Shown here piece after piece: positions 9,633-18,725 of a stretch of 64,000 bases of DNA. The stretch's first letter is position 1. Every line of letters begins with the position of its first letter. The DNA is from Megamerina dolium. Its lineage: Eukaryota; Arthropoda; Insecta; Diptera; Megamerinidae. The translations under genes and the position numbers were made by a program. The stretch covers positions 37,973,757 through 38,037,756 of the forward strand of contig OY978528.1 in NCBI GenBank assembly GCA_963854835.1, read 5' to 3'. The notes under the pieces are model-generated. The model made no database searches. It was not told the origin of the DNA and worked only from the letters and a program-made list of their open reading frames with translations.

Positions 9633-12281
9633 TTACAGCATATTCAGTGTGTCTTTTCTTTTTAATCGACGATGCCCCTTGCTCAGCAACAATTGCCTAG
9701 CAAGGGGATTCGGATGATTGTGTAATTTTTGAATGTAGCTTCTGCAGGACATTGCAACTTCCTCAGAAATTGTGGATACATTTAAATCTCGATGGATGTT
9801 AACGTTCCTCATATACCAAGGCGCGTTTACAATAATTCGCAGACACTTGGATTGTATTCGCTGCAATTTTTCGATATTAGAGGGAGATGCGGTGCCCCAA
9901 AACTGAATACCATAAGTCCAGATTGGTTTCAGGATTGCTTTATATAATAGCACTTTGTATTCAAGATTCAACTTTGATCTTTTGTGTAACAGCCACCATA
10001 ACTGATTCATTTTAAGCTTGATCTGAGTTTTCTTTGCCTCTATGTGATTTTTCCATGTCAGCCTTCTGTCGAGGTGAATACCCAAGTACTTTGTTGAGGA
10101 ACATTGTGGAACTGATTGGCCATTAATTTTAAGTGGGGGACATGTATCTAGCCTTAGCGTGAAGGTTACATGTACGCTCTTTGATTCATTGACTTTTATA
10201 CGCCATTTTGCTAGCCAGATTTCGAGAGAATCGACATGAGTCTGCAGGAGTTTAGTAGCTTCTATGGGGTTAGAGCGAGAGCACAATATTGCCGTATCAT
10301 CAGCAAAGGTCGATATGAATGTATAGTTATTGTTGGGCATATCTGAAGTGTATAAGAGATACAGTAAGGGACCCAAAACGCTTCCTTGAGGAACGCCAGC
10401 GTGAATATCCAATGGATTTGTTGTGTAATCCTTGTGATGTACGAGAAATTGTCTTTTCGTGAGGTAGCTACTAAGCAATGAGGAGACATTTGCAGGCAGT
10501 AATAGTTTGAGTTTGTAAATAAGGCCATCGTGCCATACTTTATCGAAAGCTTGAGTGATATCAAGAAAGACAGCTGAGCAATACTTTTTTTCTTCAAAAG
10601 TGTTCCTTATCAGAGTTACAATGCGGTGGACTTGTTCTATTGTGCCGTGCTGTTTTCTAAATCCAAACTGATGTTGAGGAATCAGTTGGTTGAGATTAAT
10701 AAATGGAGTTATATTCATGACAAGTAGCTTTTCGAATACTTTAGAAAGTAGAGGCAGGAGGCTGATAGGTCTGTACGATGCAACTTTTGTAGGGTCTTTT
10801 CCTGGTTTTGCTATCATAATAATTTTTGAAGTTTTCCAGCATTTGGGATAGTGTTTAATACGAAGGATAGCATTGAAAATGTGCATCAGATGAATTACTG
10901 AAGCCGGAGGTAGCTCTTTTATCATTTTACCGGTAATTTTATCTGGACCAGGTGATTTTTTTGGGTTTAAATCTTTATAAATTGCTTTGAATATGTCCTT
11001 TTTTTTAATTTTGAGCGTTATTGAGCAAGGTTGAGAAGTTAATATTGGTAATGAGGACTGTGAAGAGGGTGGATTGGGTGTAAACACACTTTTTAGGTGG
11101 TTTGCAAAAGCCAAACCCTTCTCACAGTTGCTTCTAGCCCAATTACCGTCACTCAAACGGATGGGGGAATCAGTGAGAATTGGCCGATTTGATTTTTTTG
11201 CTGATTTCCACAAAGAGTAGTCTGACGCTTCACCAGGTGTTAATTTCGCTATGTGCTCTTCTAACTCTTTGTTGTTTTTATTTTTTAAGGCTTGCTTTAA
11301 CTTTCGAGTGCAGTGCTGTAGCTGTGTTTTCAGATTCGGTGATCTGAATTCTTGCCATTGTCTTCGGAGTCTTCTTTTCTGTCTTACTAGCAATTCAATA
11401 TCGGCTGGTGTGTATGGGCTATAGTTTGATTGCTTGCATACCTTTGTGCAGGTGGCTGAGCTGAGAGCTAATGAGAGCAGCTGGTTGAATTTTTCGAGTG
11501 CTGAGTCTACATCGTGTCCATTTCTTAATACAGTACTCAGAGGAAGATGGGAATTTATATATTTCTTGAATTTTAACCAGTCTATTTTCTTTCTAACGCA
11601 ATTGCTTTGGGGGCTTGGTGATTTTATAGATATTACCGTGGGTGAGTGGTCAGATGATAGATCATAATTACACTCTGTGGAGATATTTTCCATCTGCAAA
11701 CCTTTGGCGACTCCAAAGTCTATGAGATCGGGTATTTTCCTCTTGTCCGTCGGCCAATATGTCGGTTGACCATTTGAAATAACATCGTAGCCGTGGTTAG
11801 TGATGATTGAACATAGTCTTTTGCCTTTTGGAGTTATTAATCGGGAGCCCCAGTGAGTGTGTTTGGCGTTGAAATCGCCAGCAACCAAGAATTTGCTACC
11901 AAGAGTTGAGAAGAATTCTTTATATTGCTGTTCGGTAATACTGTATCTTGGGGGACAGTATATCGCAGATATTACTAGCTTAGAGATGTATTCTTCCAGA
12001 CATATAGATGTTGCTTGCAAGTAAACGCTACTAAAATCTTCAAGAACATGATGTTTTATTCTGCTTTTTATCAATATGGCAGTTCCTCCGCGTGCCTTAC
12101 CATGCGGATGATTTGTGGTGTACAGTTTGTAATATGGTATTTGGTAGCAATTTTTGTCAGTGAAATGGGTCTCAGATATCATCATTATGTCGATTTGGCT
12201 GGATTCAAGGAATTGAATTAGCTCCAAACGGTGGTGGCTTAAGCCGTTGGCGTTCCAGTGGCATATCTTGAGACAACTCAT
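9633..12281 (-). CDS. Jockey ORF2: endonuclease and reverse transcriptase
   Basis: 882 residues. The N-terminal 220 or so form the APE-like endonuclease: HWNANGL, SETHF, ARGGTAILIK, AGDFNAKHTHWGS, PDLIDFGV and SSDHSPTV. The RT occupies the middle and later part: NPKKSPGPDKITGKMIKELP, ASYRPISLLPLLSKVFEKLL, QFGFRKQHGTIEQV, FLDITQAFDKVWH, GVPQGSVLGPLLYLLYTSD and the catalytic TFADDTAIL. The thumb and C-terminal region includes KYLGIHLDRRLTWKNHI. No RNase H is visible, as is usual for Jockey itself. The ATG overlaps the ORF1 stop as ATGA, suggesting termination-reinitiation. No premature stop or missing motif is visible, so it is plausibly functional. Confidence 0.92.
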   Translation of the reverse strand: MSCLKICHWNANGLSHHRLELIQFLESSQIDIMMISETHFTDKNCYQIPYYKLYTTNHPHGKARGGTAILIKSRIKHHVLEDFSSVYLQATSICLEEYISKLVISAIYCPPRYSITEQQYKEFFSTLGSKFLVAGDFNAKHTHWGSRLITPKGKRLCSIITNHGYDVISNGQPTYWPTDKRKIPDLIDFGVAKGLQMENISTECNYDLSSDHSPTVISIKSPSPQSNCVRKKIDWLKFKKYINSHLPLSTVLRNGHDVDSALEKFNQLLSLALSSATCTKVCKQSNYSPYTPADIELLVRQKRRLRRQWQEFRSPNLKTQLQHCTRKLKQALKNKNNKELEEHIAKLTPGEASDYSLWKSAKKSNRPILTDSPIRLSDGNWARSNCEKGLAFANHLKSVFTPNPPSSQSSLPILTSQPCSITLKIKKKDIFKAIYKDLNPKKSPGPDKITGKMIKELPPASVIHLMHIFNAILRIKHYPKCWKTSKIIMIAKPGKDPTKVASYRPISLLPLLSKVFEKLLVMNITPFINLNQLIPQHQFGFRKQHGTIEQVHRIVTLIRNTFEEKKYCSAVFLDITQAFDKVWHDGLIYKLKLLLPANVSSLLSSYLTKRQFLVHHKDYTTNPLDIHAGVPQGSVLGPLLYLLYTSDMPNNNYTFISTFADDTAILCSRSNPIEATKLLQTHVDSLEIWLAKWRIKVNESKSVHVTFTLRLDTCPPLKINGQSVPQCSSTKYLGIHLDRRLTWKNHIEAKKTQIKLKMNQLWWLLHKRSKLNLEYKVLLYKAILKPIWTYGIQFWGTASPSNIEKLQRIQSKCLRIIVNAPWYMRNVNIHRDLNVSTISEEVAMSCRSYIQKLHNHPNPLARQLLLSKGHRRLKRKDTLNML

Positions 12282-13891
12282 GGTCTGGATAGCAATGTTT
12301 GGAGTAACATCGATTGATTTTTCATCATTTCTTGCATCATTGTTTGCATTGAGTTCATGAATTGGTTCATATTCTGAATCAATGTTTGAAGCAAATGTTC
12401 AAGGGTACTTGGTTGTTGGGTGGGCAGTGAGTGTTTCTGCTCATTATTTACATTGCTTTGTTGGTGTGGGTTTTGTTTTAACACGCTAGCGTATGAATTG
12501 GTTTGATTCTTGTTTGGGATTGCAGAGAAGAATTGTGTTGCATCAATATTTTGTCTCTTACTTGAGTTGGCTATCTGAATTTGCTCAACTGGTTTTAGAG
12601 GTTGATTGCTAGCGGAGAAATTTAGCTTTAGGGTTGTATATACTGGGCAACCTCTATAATTTGCGGTGTGATTACCTCCACAATTGCTGCATTTTTTCAT
12701 GCTAGCATCGCCTTTAGATTTTGGGCATATGTTTGATTTATGGAGATCTCCACAAATCACACAAACAGCTGGCAGGGTACAATATGTCTTAGTATGTCCA
12801 TATTCTTGGCAGTTGCTGCACTGAGGAGGTCCAGTTCTCTTATGGGGTTCTTCGATTGTGATTTTGCGATGCAATAAATATCGAATTTTATATATGGGGT
12901 GTACTTCACCTTTTTTTAGGGGTTTTGTTTCAGGCTGAAGCTCAATACGATATAACGGTTGAGGTATATTGCTCTTGTTGAGAATGTTGAATACTGTTTT
13001 GGCTTGAAACCCTTCTTCCTGGAGGGCAAGTTTGATTTCGTTAATATCAACGTTGGGTTCGACGCCTTTGAGTACAACGATTAAGCCCTTACTACTTTTT
13101 AGCTGATATGTGTAGTAATTCTTTTTTACAGCATCAAATTCCGCTATTACTTTGCGATAATGAGTTTCGCTGTAGATTTGCACTTTTGTTTCCTCAATTT
13201 GGCCTTTGCGAATAGGAACAACATGGAAATTCTTTGGTCCTATAAGACTTGTAATTCTAGAAATCAACTTATCTGAGTTGCGTTCTCTCAAGAAAATGGG
13301 TGGGGGTTTGAAATTTTTCTTGGAGATAATATTTTCGTCACTTTCATCACCTGAAAGCAGAGCGTATCTATTTTCCGAACTAATAGGGACAGTGTTCTGT
13401 TTTTGAATTTTTGTTGAATTCATTTGTTTTGAATTTTGCGGACTTCTCTTTCGCTTTACTACAGTAATGTAGCGATCAATACCAGTTTGAACAGCAACTG
13501 GTTCTTTATTAGTCATCGCACTATTTGCTTTAACTACTGGGTCATGCACTTCAGTAGAAGTGCCGTTATTTGATTGCTTTGATGTTGTAGCTGTTGGTGT
13601 TACAGCAGGAGAAGCACATTGTACACTCCACGGTATAGAGGGAGATAGTATATCACGATAGAACAAATTATTTTTTTTGTCTGTATTTATTGTTGTTGCA
13701 AAATTTGATGAATTTTTAATATGTGCAGGCAAAAGATTTGCACTGTTACTTTCACTTGTGCAGTGTGTATCAACTGTTTTATTTGATAATGCACTTATCG
13801 GGGGGGTTTGCGCGGGTGACTGCAAATTATTGTTTACACACACATTAACAGGCGATTGCCGTTGCCGGAGAGGAGAGCGCTGAACACTCAT
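12278..13891 (-). CDS. Jockey ORF1: gag-like nucleic-acid-binding protein
   Basis: 537 residues. The N-terminal 190 or so are low-complexity, rich in Ser, Asn and Thr. A PRE_C2HC-type region follows (KVQIYSETHYRKVIAEF, LKGVEPNVDINEIKLAL). Next come tandem CCHC knuckles: CSNCQEYGHTKTYC, CVICGDLHKSNIC and CSNCGGNHTANYRGC. The C-terminus is rich in Gln, Asn and Met and likely coiled. In this clade ORF1 binds the element RNA and helps carry it to the nucleus. It starts at the first ATG after the leader and overlaps ORF2 by four bases. A degraded paralogue lies at 18726-20040 with the same order of domains. Confidence 0.9.
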   Translation of the reverse strand: MSVQRSPLRQRQSPVNVCVNNNLQSPAQTPPISALSNKTVDTHCTSESNSANLLPAHIKNSSNFATTINTDKKNNLFYRDILSPSIPWSVQCASPAVTPTATTSKQSNNGTSTEVHDPVVKANSAMTNKEPVAVQTGIDRYITVVKRKRSPQNSKQMNSTKIQKQNTVPISSENRYALLSGDESDENIISKKNFKPPPIFLRERNSDKLISRITSLIGPKNFHVVPIRKGQIEETKVQIYSETHYRKVIAEFDAVKKNYYTYQLKSSKGLIVVLKGVEPNVDINEIKLALQEEGFQAKTVFNILNKSNIPQPLYRIELQPETKPLKKGEVHPIYKIRYLLHRKITIEEPHKRTGPPQCSNCQEYGHTKTYCTLPAVCVICGDLHKSNICPKSKGDASMKKCSNCGGNHTANYRGCPVYTTLKLNFSASNQPLKPVEQIQIANSSKRQNIDATQFFSAIPNKNQTNSYASVLKQNPHQQSNVNNEQKHSLPTQQPSTLEHLLQTLIQNMNQFMNSMQTMMQEMMKNQSMLLQTLLSRP

Positions 13892-13967
13892 ACTGTAAAC
13901 AAAATGTTTGCAAATTATGTTATTATTATATTTGTTTTTTTTTTTTTTTTCTAAAAATCAAAATAAA

Positions 13968-14003
13968 GACGTCCACTCTATTTGGTGACTTTCGCGAACT
14001 GTG
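13968..14003 (-). promoter_or_regulatory. candidate internal promoter of the Jockey element
   Basis: At the inferred 5' end the minus strand reads CACAGTTCGCG, an initiator-like CAGTT, followed about 28 bases later by GGACGTC, a good match to the downstream promoter element RGWYV. Jockey, Doc, F and I elements are known to use such internal Pol II promoters, so transcripts keep the promoter. The spacing is one or two bases off the ideal +28 depending on the true +1. Confidence 0.4.
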
Positions 14004-14009
14004 ACTTAT

Positions 14010-15339
14010 GACTCCAACTTTCGTATTCAGAGTATTTTTTTATTAATTTGTTCAAATTCTCAAAAATTTCACGACCTGATTTTTGTTCCCTAATTTTCTT
14101 GCTTAGGGGATTTTTTCCTGCTTTTTCACGAACTCGTAAATAAAGGAAAATTAAAATTTTATTAGATGACTATTGAAATAGCCAAATTAAAATGTGTGAA
14201 TGGTAATTTCTTCATATAGAGTGGTGTATAAAATGTTGCACAAGCTATTTAAAAGAATTAGCGGTATCAAGTGTTAACGCTTATTGTATACTTATGTGGG
14301 AGAAATATAAATGTGGCGTTTTGATAATTAAAATTGTTCATCAGAATGGAAATTCGTCATTGCAGGAAGTTACATTTCCCATATGAATAACGTGAATGAT
14401 TAAATCGTATTGAAATTTCTAAAGATAAAGAAGTTAGGTTACGGTACATCAAATTGAATGTCTTTCAGAAATGCAAAATTTGATTTACATCTATTTTGAC
14501 TTGAAAAAGGAATTAAAATTGAAATAGTTTGAAACTAAACAAGTTTTCATTACAATATGAATATAAAAAGATGAATCAATTACCTTAAATAAAAATCAAA
14601 ATCAATTTACCAAAAATTATGCATTTTTCATATAAATACAAAGGAAACGCCAGGTCGCATTTTGTTTTTTAATCTCAAAAAAAGTTGAAATATTTATTAA
14701 AACTCACAGGATTGTTCCTAGAGTGTTACAATATATGATTGACCCACATTAAGTTTTTTCATCAACATTTTGTTTCAACATAATTATCCCCTATCCTATT
14801 TATAAAAATGATGTTTTTATAAATATCATTCCCACCGCTCCCATAGTTCCCTAGAGGTGTAAAATTTATAACCGAATCCCATTAATTTTTACTATTAAAT
14901 GTTTTTCTGAGCAATCTTGCTCCCTATATTTACTCCTTAGGAAGGTGTTTTACAAAATCAACCTATTTATTTAAGTACTGTAACCAAAAAGATGTTTTAT
15001 TATACAACATCTCTGTTGAGCCAAGAAAGTGTCTGCTGCCCTTATGAAAGCTAAGACAACCTTTTGATCTCAAATTGAGCTCAACTTATTTGGGTACAGG
15101 GCCATAGTCGTTGGCTGGTTACAGTGGCCGATGAAGAGAAACCCTACTGTACATCACATTAGATGTCGTTTTAGCGTCACAATCTTCGCAAAATAAGCCC
15201 TAATAGTGCAATTAGCCAACATGTAAGGTAACAGAAAGTAAAATAAATAAATAAAAAATAAATATGTGTCACTTAGAGCCCCGAAGGGCTCTTTGACCGA
15301 GCTTCTCTTCTATTATTGTTGTGCGTGTTAAAGTTTGGA
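14010..15339. other. intergenic, no gene seen
   Basis: A very AT-rich spacer. From about 15285 a segment, CTCTTTGACCGAGCTTCTC then TTGTTGTGCGTG, resembles 25708-25770. It looks like a fragment of a dispersed repeat that abuts the inverted-repeat element at 15340. Confidence 0.5.
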
Positions 15340-15555
15340 CAGTATTAGAAGGGGGTGCTGTAGCTCAGTGCTTAGTATGTTGGCCTTCAGATCTGTAGGT
15401 CGTGGGTTCAATCCACGGCTGCAGCATAACAAATTTAATATCGAAAATATGTTTCTTTCGAACGGTACACATTTGTCGGCAGAAAAAGCTCAGAAAAAGT
15501 GATGTCGTAAGAGTTCTGCTAACCGGCTAAAATAAGTATGTCCCTTCTAATACTG
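15340..15555 (+). repeat. inverted-repeat element carrying a tRNA-like segment
   Basis: The perfect 14-bp inverted repeats CAGTATTAGAAGGG (15340-15353) and CCCTTCTAATACTG (15542-15555) bound 216 bp. Just inside the left arm is a 71-nt tRNA-like sequence; the rest is AT-rich. TAAAG repeats follow the right arm. A tRNA head plus a short-repeat tail suggests a SINE, but flanking inverted repeats are not a SINE trait, so this may be a SINE caught in, or fused to, a MITE. Confidence 0.6.
15356..15426 (+). pseudogene. tRNA-derived segment (tRNA pseudogene or SINE head)
   Basis: It has a box A-like TAGCTCAGTGCTTAG, and GGTTCAATCC matching the box B consensus. A 7-bp acceptor pairing TGCTGTA/TGCAGCA has one G-T pair, and CGTGG/CCACG forms a T stem. 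However, the T loop is out of register by one base. The anticodon arm only closes as GGCCT/AGGTC around a 10-nt loop, and no intact D stem forms. I therefore call it tRNA-derived with Pol III boxes, not a working tRNA, and do not assign an amino acid. Confidence 0.6.
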
Positions 15556-15587
15556 AAAGTAAAGTAAAGTAATGTAAAAAACGGAGT

Positions 15588-15779
15588 GCGATTAGTCAAT
15601 ACGGATAGCTCAGTCCATATGCTATATAACTGGAAAGAGGTAGCTATGTTATATAATAGTATGTATATAATAGAAATATGATAGAGAGAAAAGAGAATGA
15701 CTCTCATATGGTCCGTAGAAAATCTAATTTCTACAGATTCCAACGTTACATTACCTACCAATCCGTTTTGACTAATCGC
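15588..15779. repeat. small inverted-repeat (MITE-like) element
   Basis: 19-bp inverted ends, GCGATTAGTCAATACGGAT at 15588-15606 and ATCCGTTTTGACTAATCGC at 15761-15779, differ at one position and bound 192 bp with no coding potential. It starts 32 bp after the preceding inverted-repeat element. No clear TSD is visible, so the superfamily is unknown. Confidence 0.6.
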
Positions 15780-16300
15780 TCTTATAGCTCTGGTATGAAA
15801 TTGATCGGAACAGCTGATTTGTTGACAAATCACACTATAAGATAGATGACAGATTATATAGATCAATCCCGTCGAGTTAATCTAATATGTTGTAATAGTT
15901 TCTTCGGACTAACTTTAGAACATATGTATAGAATGTCGAGGAAGCAATTCAATTTCTTGGAAATACTTGCTTTGAACTACATTAGAAAGAAGATGTCGCC
16001 TTTTCATCCAAGTTTCCATGGCTTCTATAGTGGATATAGTGGAAAAGGAATACGGAGTTTTTCTGCGTACCTTATCAATGGCGTTGATAAGTTCTACGAT
16101 TCTACTATTACTGAACACAAGTCACACAAGTCGTATACTATGTTCTACAGGTTGTCGTTAACTTCTACCTCCTAGTTGCCAGTTTAAGATGGTAAAGATA
16201 ACCGTCTATTTTGATAAGCATAATATCGGGCCAATTCATCTGTATTCTCTTCAATATTCCTCTAGTATGTAAACTACGTATAGCTATTTAAAGAAAATAT
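15780..16300. other. spacer, no gene seen
   Basis: An AT-rich stretch with overlapping frames of about 70-110 codons on both strands. None has a domain. It ends at the poly(T) that marks the 3' end of Jockey copy 2. Confidence 0.5.
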
Positions 16301-16479
16301 TTTTTTTTGTTTAATTACTAAGAATTTATTGAATCTTCTTACTTAGAGAAACTCTCAATAAGATTCAAATCTTACAGACTAACTTAAAATTATGTGATAT
16401 TCCCGTTCCATCACAATTTGTTGAGTCCCGAGGTTTAGCAATTACACAGCTTATTCAATGTGCCATTTCTTTATGGTCG

Positions 16480-17660
16480 TCAATGGCCTGTATTCAGCAA
16501 CAATTGCGTAGCAAGGAGATTCGGATGGTTGTGTAATTTTTGAATGTAGCTTCTGCAGGACTTTTCATCTTCCTCAGAAATTGTGGGTACATTCAAATCT
16601 CGATAGATGTTAACGTTCCTCACCAAGGCGCGTTTACAATAATTCGCAGGCATTTGGATTGTATTCGATGGGAGATTCGGTGCCCCAAAACTGAATACCA
16701 TAAGTCCAGATTGGCTTCAGGATTGCTTTATATAATAGCACTTTATATTCGAGATTCAACTTTCAGCTTTTGTGTAACAGCAACCATAACAGATTAATTA
16801 TAAGCTTGATGTGAGTTTTCTTTGCCTCTACGTGATTGTTGAATCACGCCAGCTTCCTTGTGGAACGCCAGGATTATACAACAAATCTAATCCTTGTGAT
16901 GTACGAGAAATTTTCTTTTCATGAGATAGCTACTAAGCAATGAGAAGACATTTGCAGACAGTAATAGTTTGAGTTTGTAAATAAGGCCATCGTGCCATAC
17001 TTTATCGAAAGCTTGAGTGATATCAAGAAAGACAGCTGAGCAATACTTTTTTTCTTCAAAATTGTTCCTTATCAGAGTTACAATGCGATGAACTTGCTCT
17101 ATTGTGCCGTGCTGTTTTCTAAATCCAAACTGATGTTGGGGAATCAGTTGGTTGAGATTAATAAATGGAGTTATATTCATGACAAGTAGCTTTTCGAATA
17201 CTTTAGAGAGTAAAGGCTGATAGGTCTGTACGATGTAACTTTTGTTGGGTCTTTTCTTGGTTTTGCTATCATAATATTTTTCGAAGTTTTCCAGCATTTG
17301 GGATAGTGTTTAATACGAAGGATAGCATTGAAAATGTGCATGAGATGAATTACTGAAGCTGGAGTCAGCTCTTTTAACATTTTACCGGTAATTTTATCTG
17401 GACCAGGTGATTTTTTTTGGGTTTAAATCTTTATAAATAGCTTTGAATATGTCCTTTTTTTTATTTTGAGCGTTATTGAACAAGGTTGAGAAGTTAATTT
17501 TGGTAGTGAGGACTGTGAAGAGGGTGGATTGGGTATAAACACACTTTTTAAGTGGTTTAAAAGCCAAACCCTTCTCAAAGTTGCTTCTAGCCCAATTACC
17601 GTCACTCAAACGGATGGGGGAATCAGTGACATTCGATTTGAGTGTTTTGCTGATTTCCAC
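16480..17660 (-). pseudogene. Jockey copy 2 RT remnant
   Basis: Broken frames at 16480-16701, 16887-17297, 17177-17380 and 17394-17660 match successive RT blocks of the intact ORF2. They retain HQFGFRKQHGTIEQV, FLDITQAFDKVWHDGL, FNAILRIKHYPKCWKTSK and LSDGNWARSN. The catalytic FADD segment and its surroundings are deleted. Several single-base frameshifts separate the pieces. Confidence 0.85.
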
Positions 17661-17778
17661 AAAGAGTAGTCTAACGCTTCACCAGGTGTTAATTTGGCTT
17701 CGTGATCTTCCAATTCTTTGGTGTTGTTGTTTTTTAGGGCTTGCTTTAGCTTTCGAGTGCAGTGCTGTAGCTGTCTTT

Positions 17779-18675
17779 TCAGATTCGGTGATCTGAATTC
17801 TTGCCATTGCCTTCAAGTCTTCTTTTCTGTCTTACTAGCAATTCAATGTCGGCTGGTGTGTGTGGGATATAGTTTGATTGCTTGTACACCCTTGTGCAGG
17901 TGGCTGAACTGAGAGCTAATGAGAGCAATTGGATGAATTTTTCGAGTGCTGAGTCTATATCGTGTCCTTTTCTTAATACAGTACTTAGAGGAAGATGGGA
18001 ATATACATACTTCTTGAATTTAAACCAGTCTATTTTCTTTCTAACGCAATTGTCTTGGGGACTTGCTGATTTTATAGATATTACCGTGGGTGAGTGATCA
18101 GATGAGATATCATAATTACACTCTGTGGAGATTTTTCCAATCTGCAAACCTTTGGCGACTCTAAAGTCTATGAGATCGGGTATCTTCCTCTTGTCCGTCG
18201 GCCAATATGTCGGTTGACCATTTGAGATTACATCGTAGCCGTGGTTAGTAATGATTGAGCATAGTCTTGTGCCTTTTGGAGTTATTAAGCGGGAGCCCCA
18301 GTGAGTGTGTTTGGCGTTGAAATCGCCAGCAACCAAGTATTTGCTACCAAGAGTTGAGAAAAATTCTTTATATTGCTGTTCGGTAATACTGTATCTTGGG
18401 GGACAGTATATCGCAGATATTACTAGCTTAGAGATGTATTCTTCCAGAAATATAGATGTTGCTTGCAAGTAGACGCAACTGAAATCTTCGAGAACATTAT
18501 GTTTTATTCTGCTTTTTATCAATATGGCAGTTCCTCCGCGTGCCTTACCATGCGGATGATTTGTGGTGTACAGTTTGTAATATGGTATTTGGTAGCAATT
18601 TTTGTCAGTGAAATGGGTCTCAGATATCATCATTATGTCGATTTGGCTGGATTCAAGGAATTGAATTAGCTCCAA
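17779..18675 (-). pseudogene. Jockey copy 2 endonuclease remnant
   Basis: A 298-residue open stretch matching the endonuclease and linker of the intact ORF2 with few substitutions: SETHF, AGDFNAKHTHWGS, PDLIDFRV (intact copy PDLIDFGV) and SSDHSPTV. The original start has been lost; the upstream join to ORF1 is still visible at 18728 (CAACTCATGG). The frame breaks after DHRI, so no RT is joined to it. Confidence 0.85.
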
Positions 18676-18725
18676 ACGGTGCTGGCTTTAGCCGTTGGCG
18701 TTCCAGTGGCATATCTTGAGACAAC

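Larger units (their letters stand above)
9484..14003 (-). mobile_element. Jockey-clade non-LTR retrotransposon, apparently intact
   Basis: An element of about 4.5 kb on the minus strand. It has a 5' leader, ORF1 (gag-like, 12278-13891), ORF2 (EN-RT, 9633-12281), a 3' UTR with an AATAAA signal (9509-9514 on this strand) and a poly(A) tail at 9484-9500. The right end is inferred from a possible 6-bp TSD, ACTTAT, at 9478-9483 and 14004-14009, and from a candidate internal promoter just inside. That short TSD could be chance, so the right boundary may be off by some bases. Both ORFs are open, unlike the decayed copy at 16301-20040. A near-identical 3' fragment at 27710-27937 also suggests recent activity. 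Confidence 0.85.

Noticed and set aside
9478..14009. Firm 6-bp TSD for the Jockey element
   Set aside because: ACTTAT fits both sides but is short and AT-rich. It is used only as a tentative boundary.
15356..15426. Functional tRNA gene
   Set aside because: The T loop is out of register and no normal D or anticodon arm forms, so it is tRNA-derived only.
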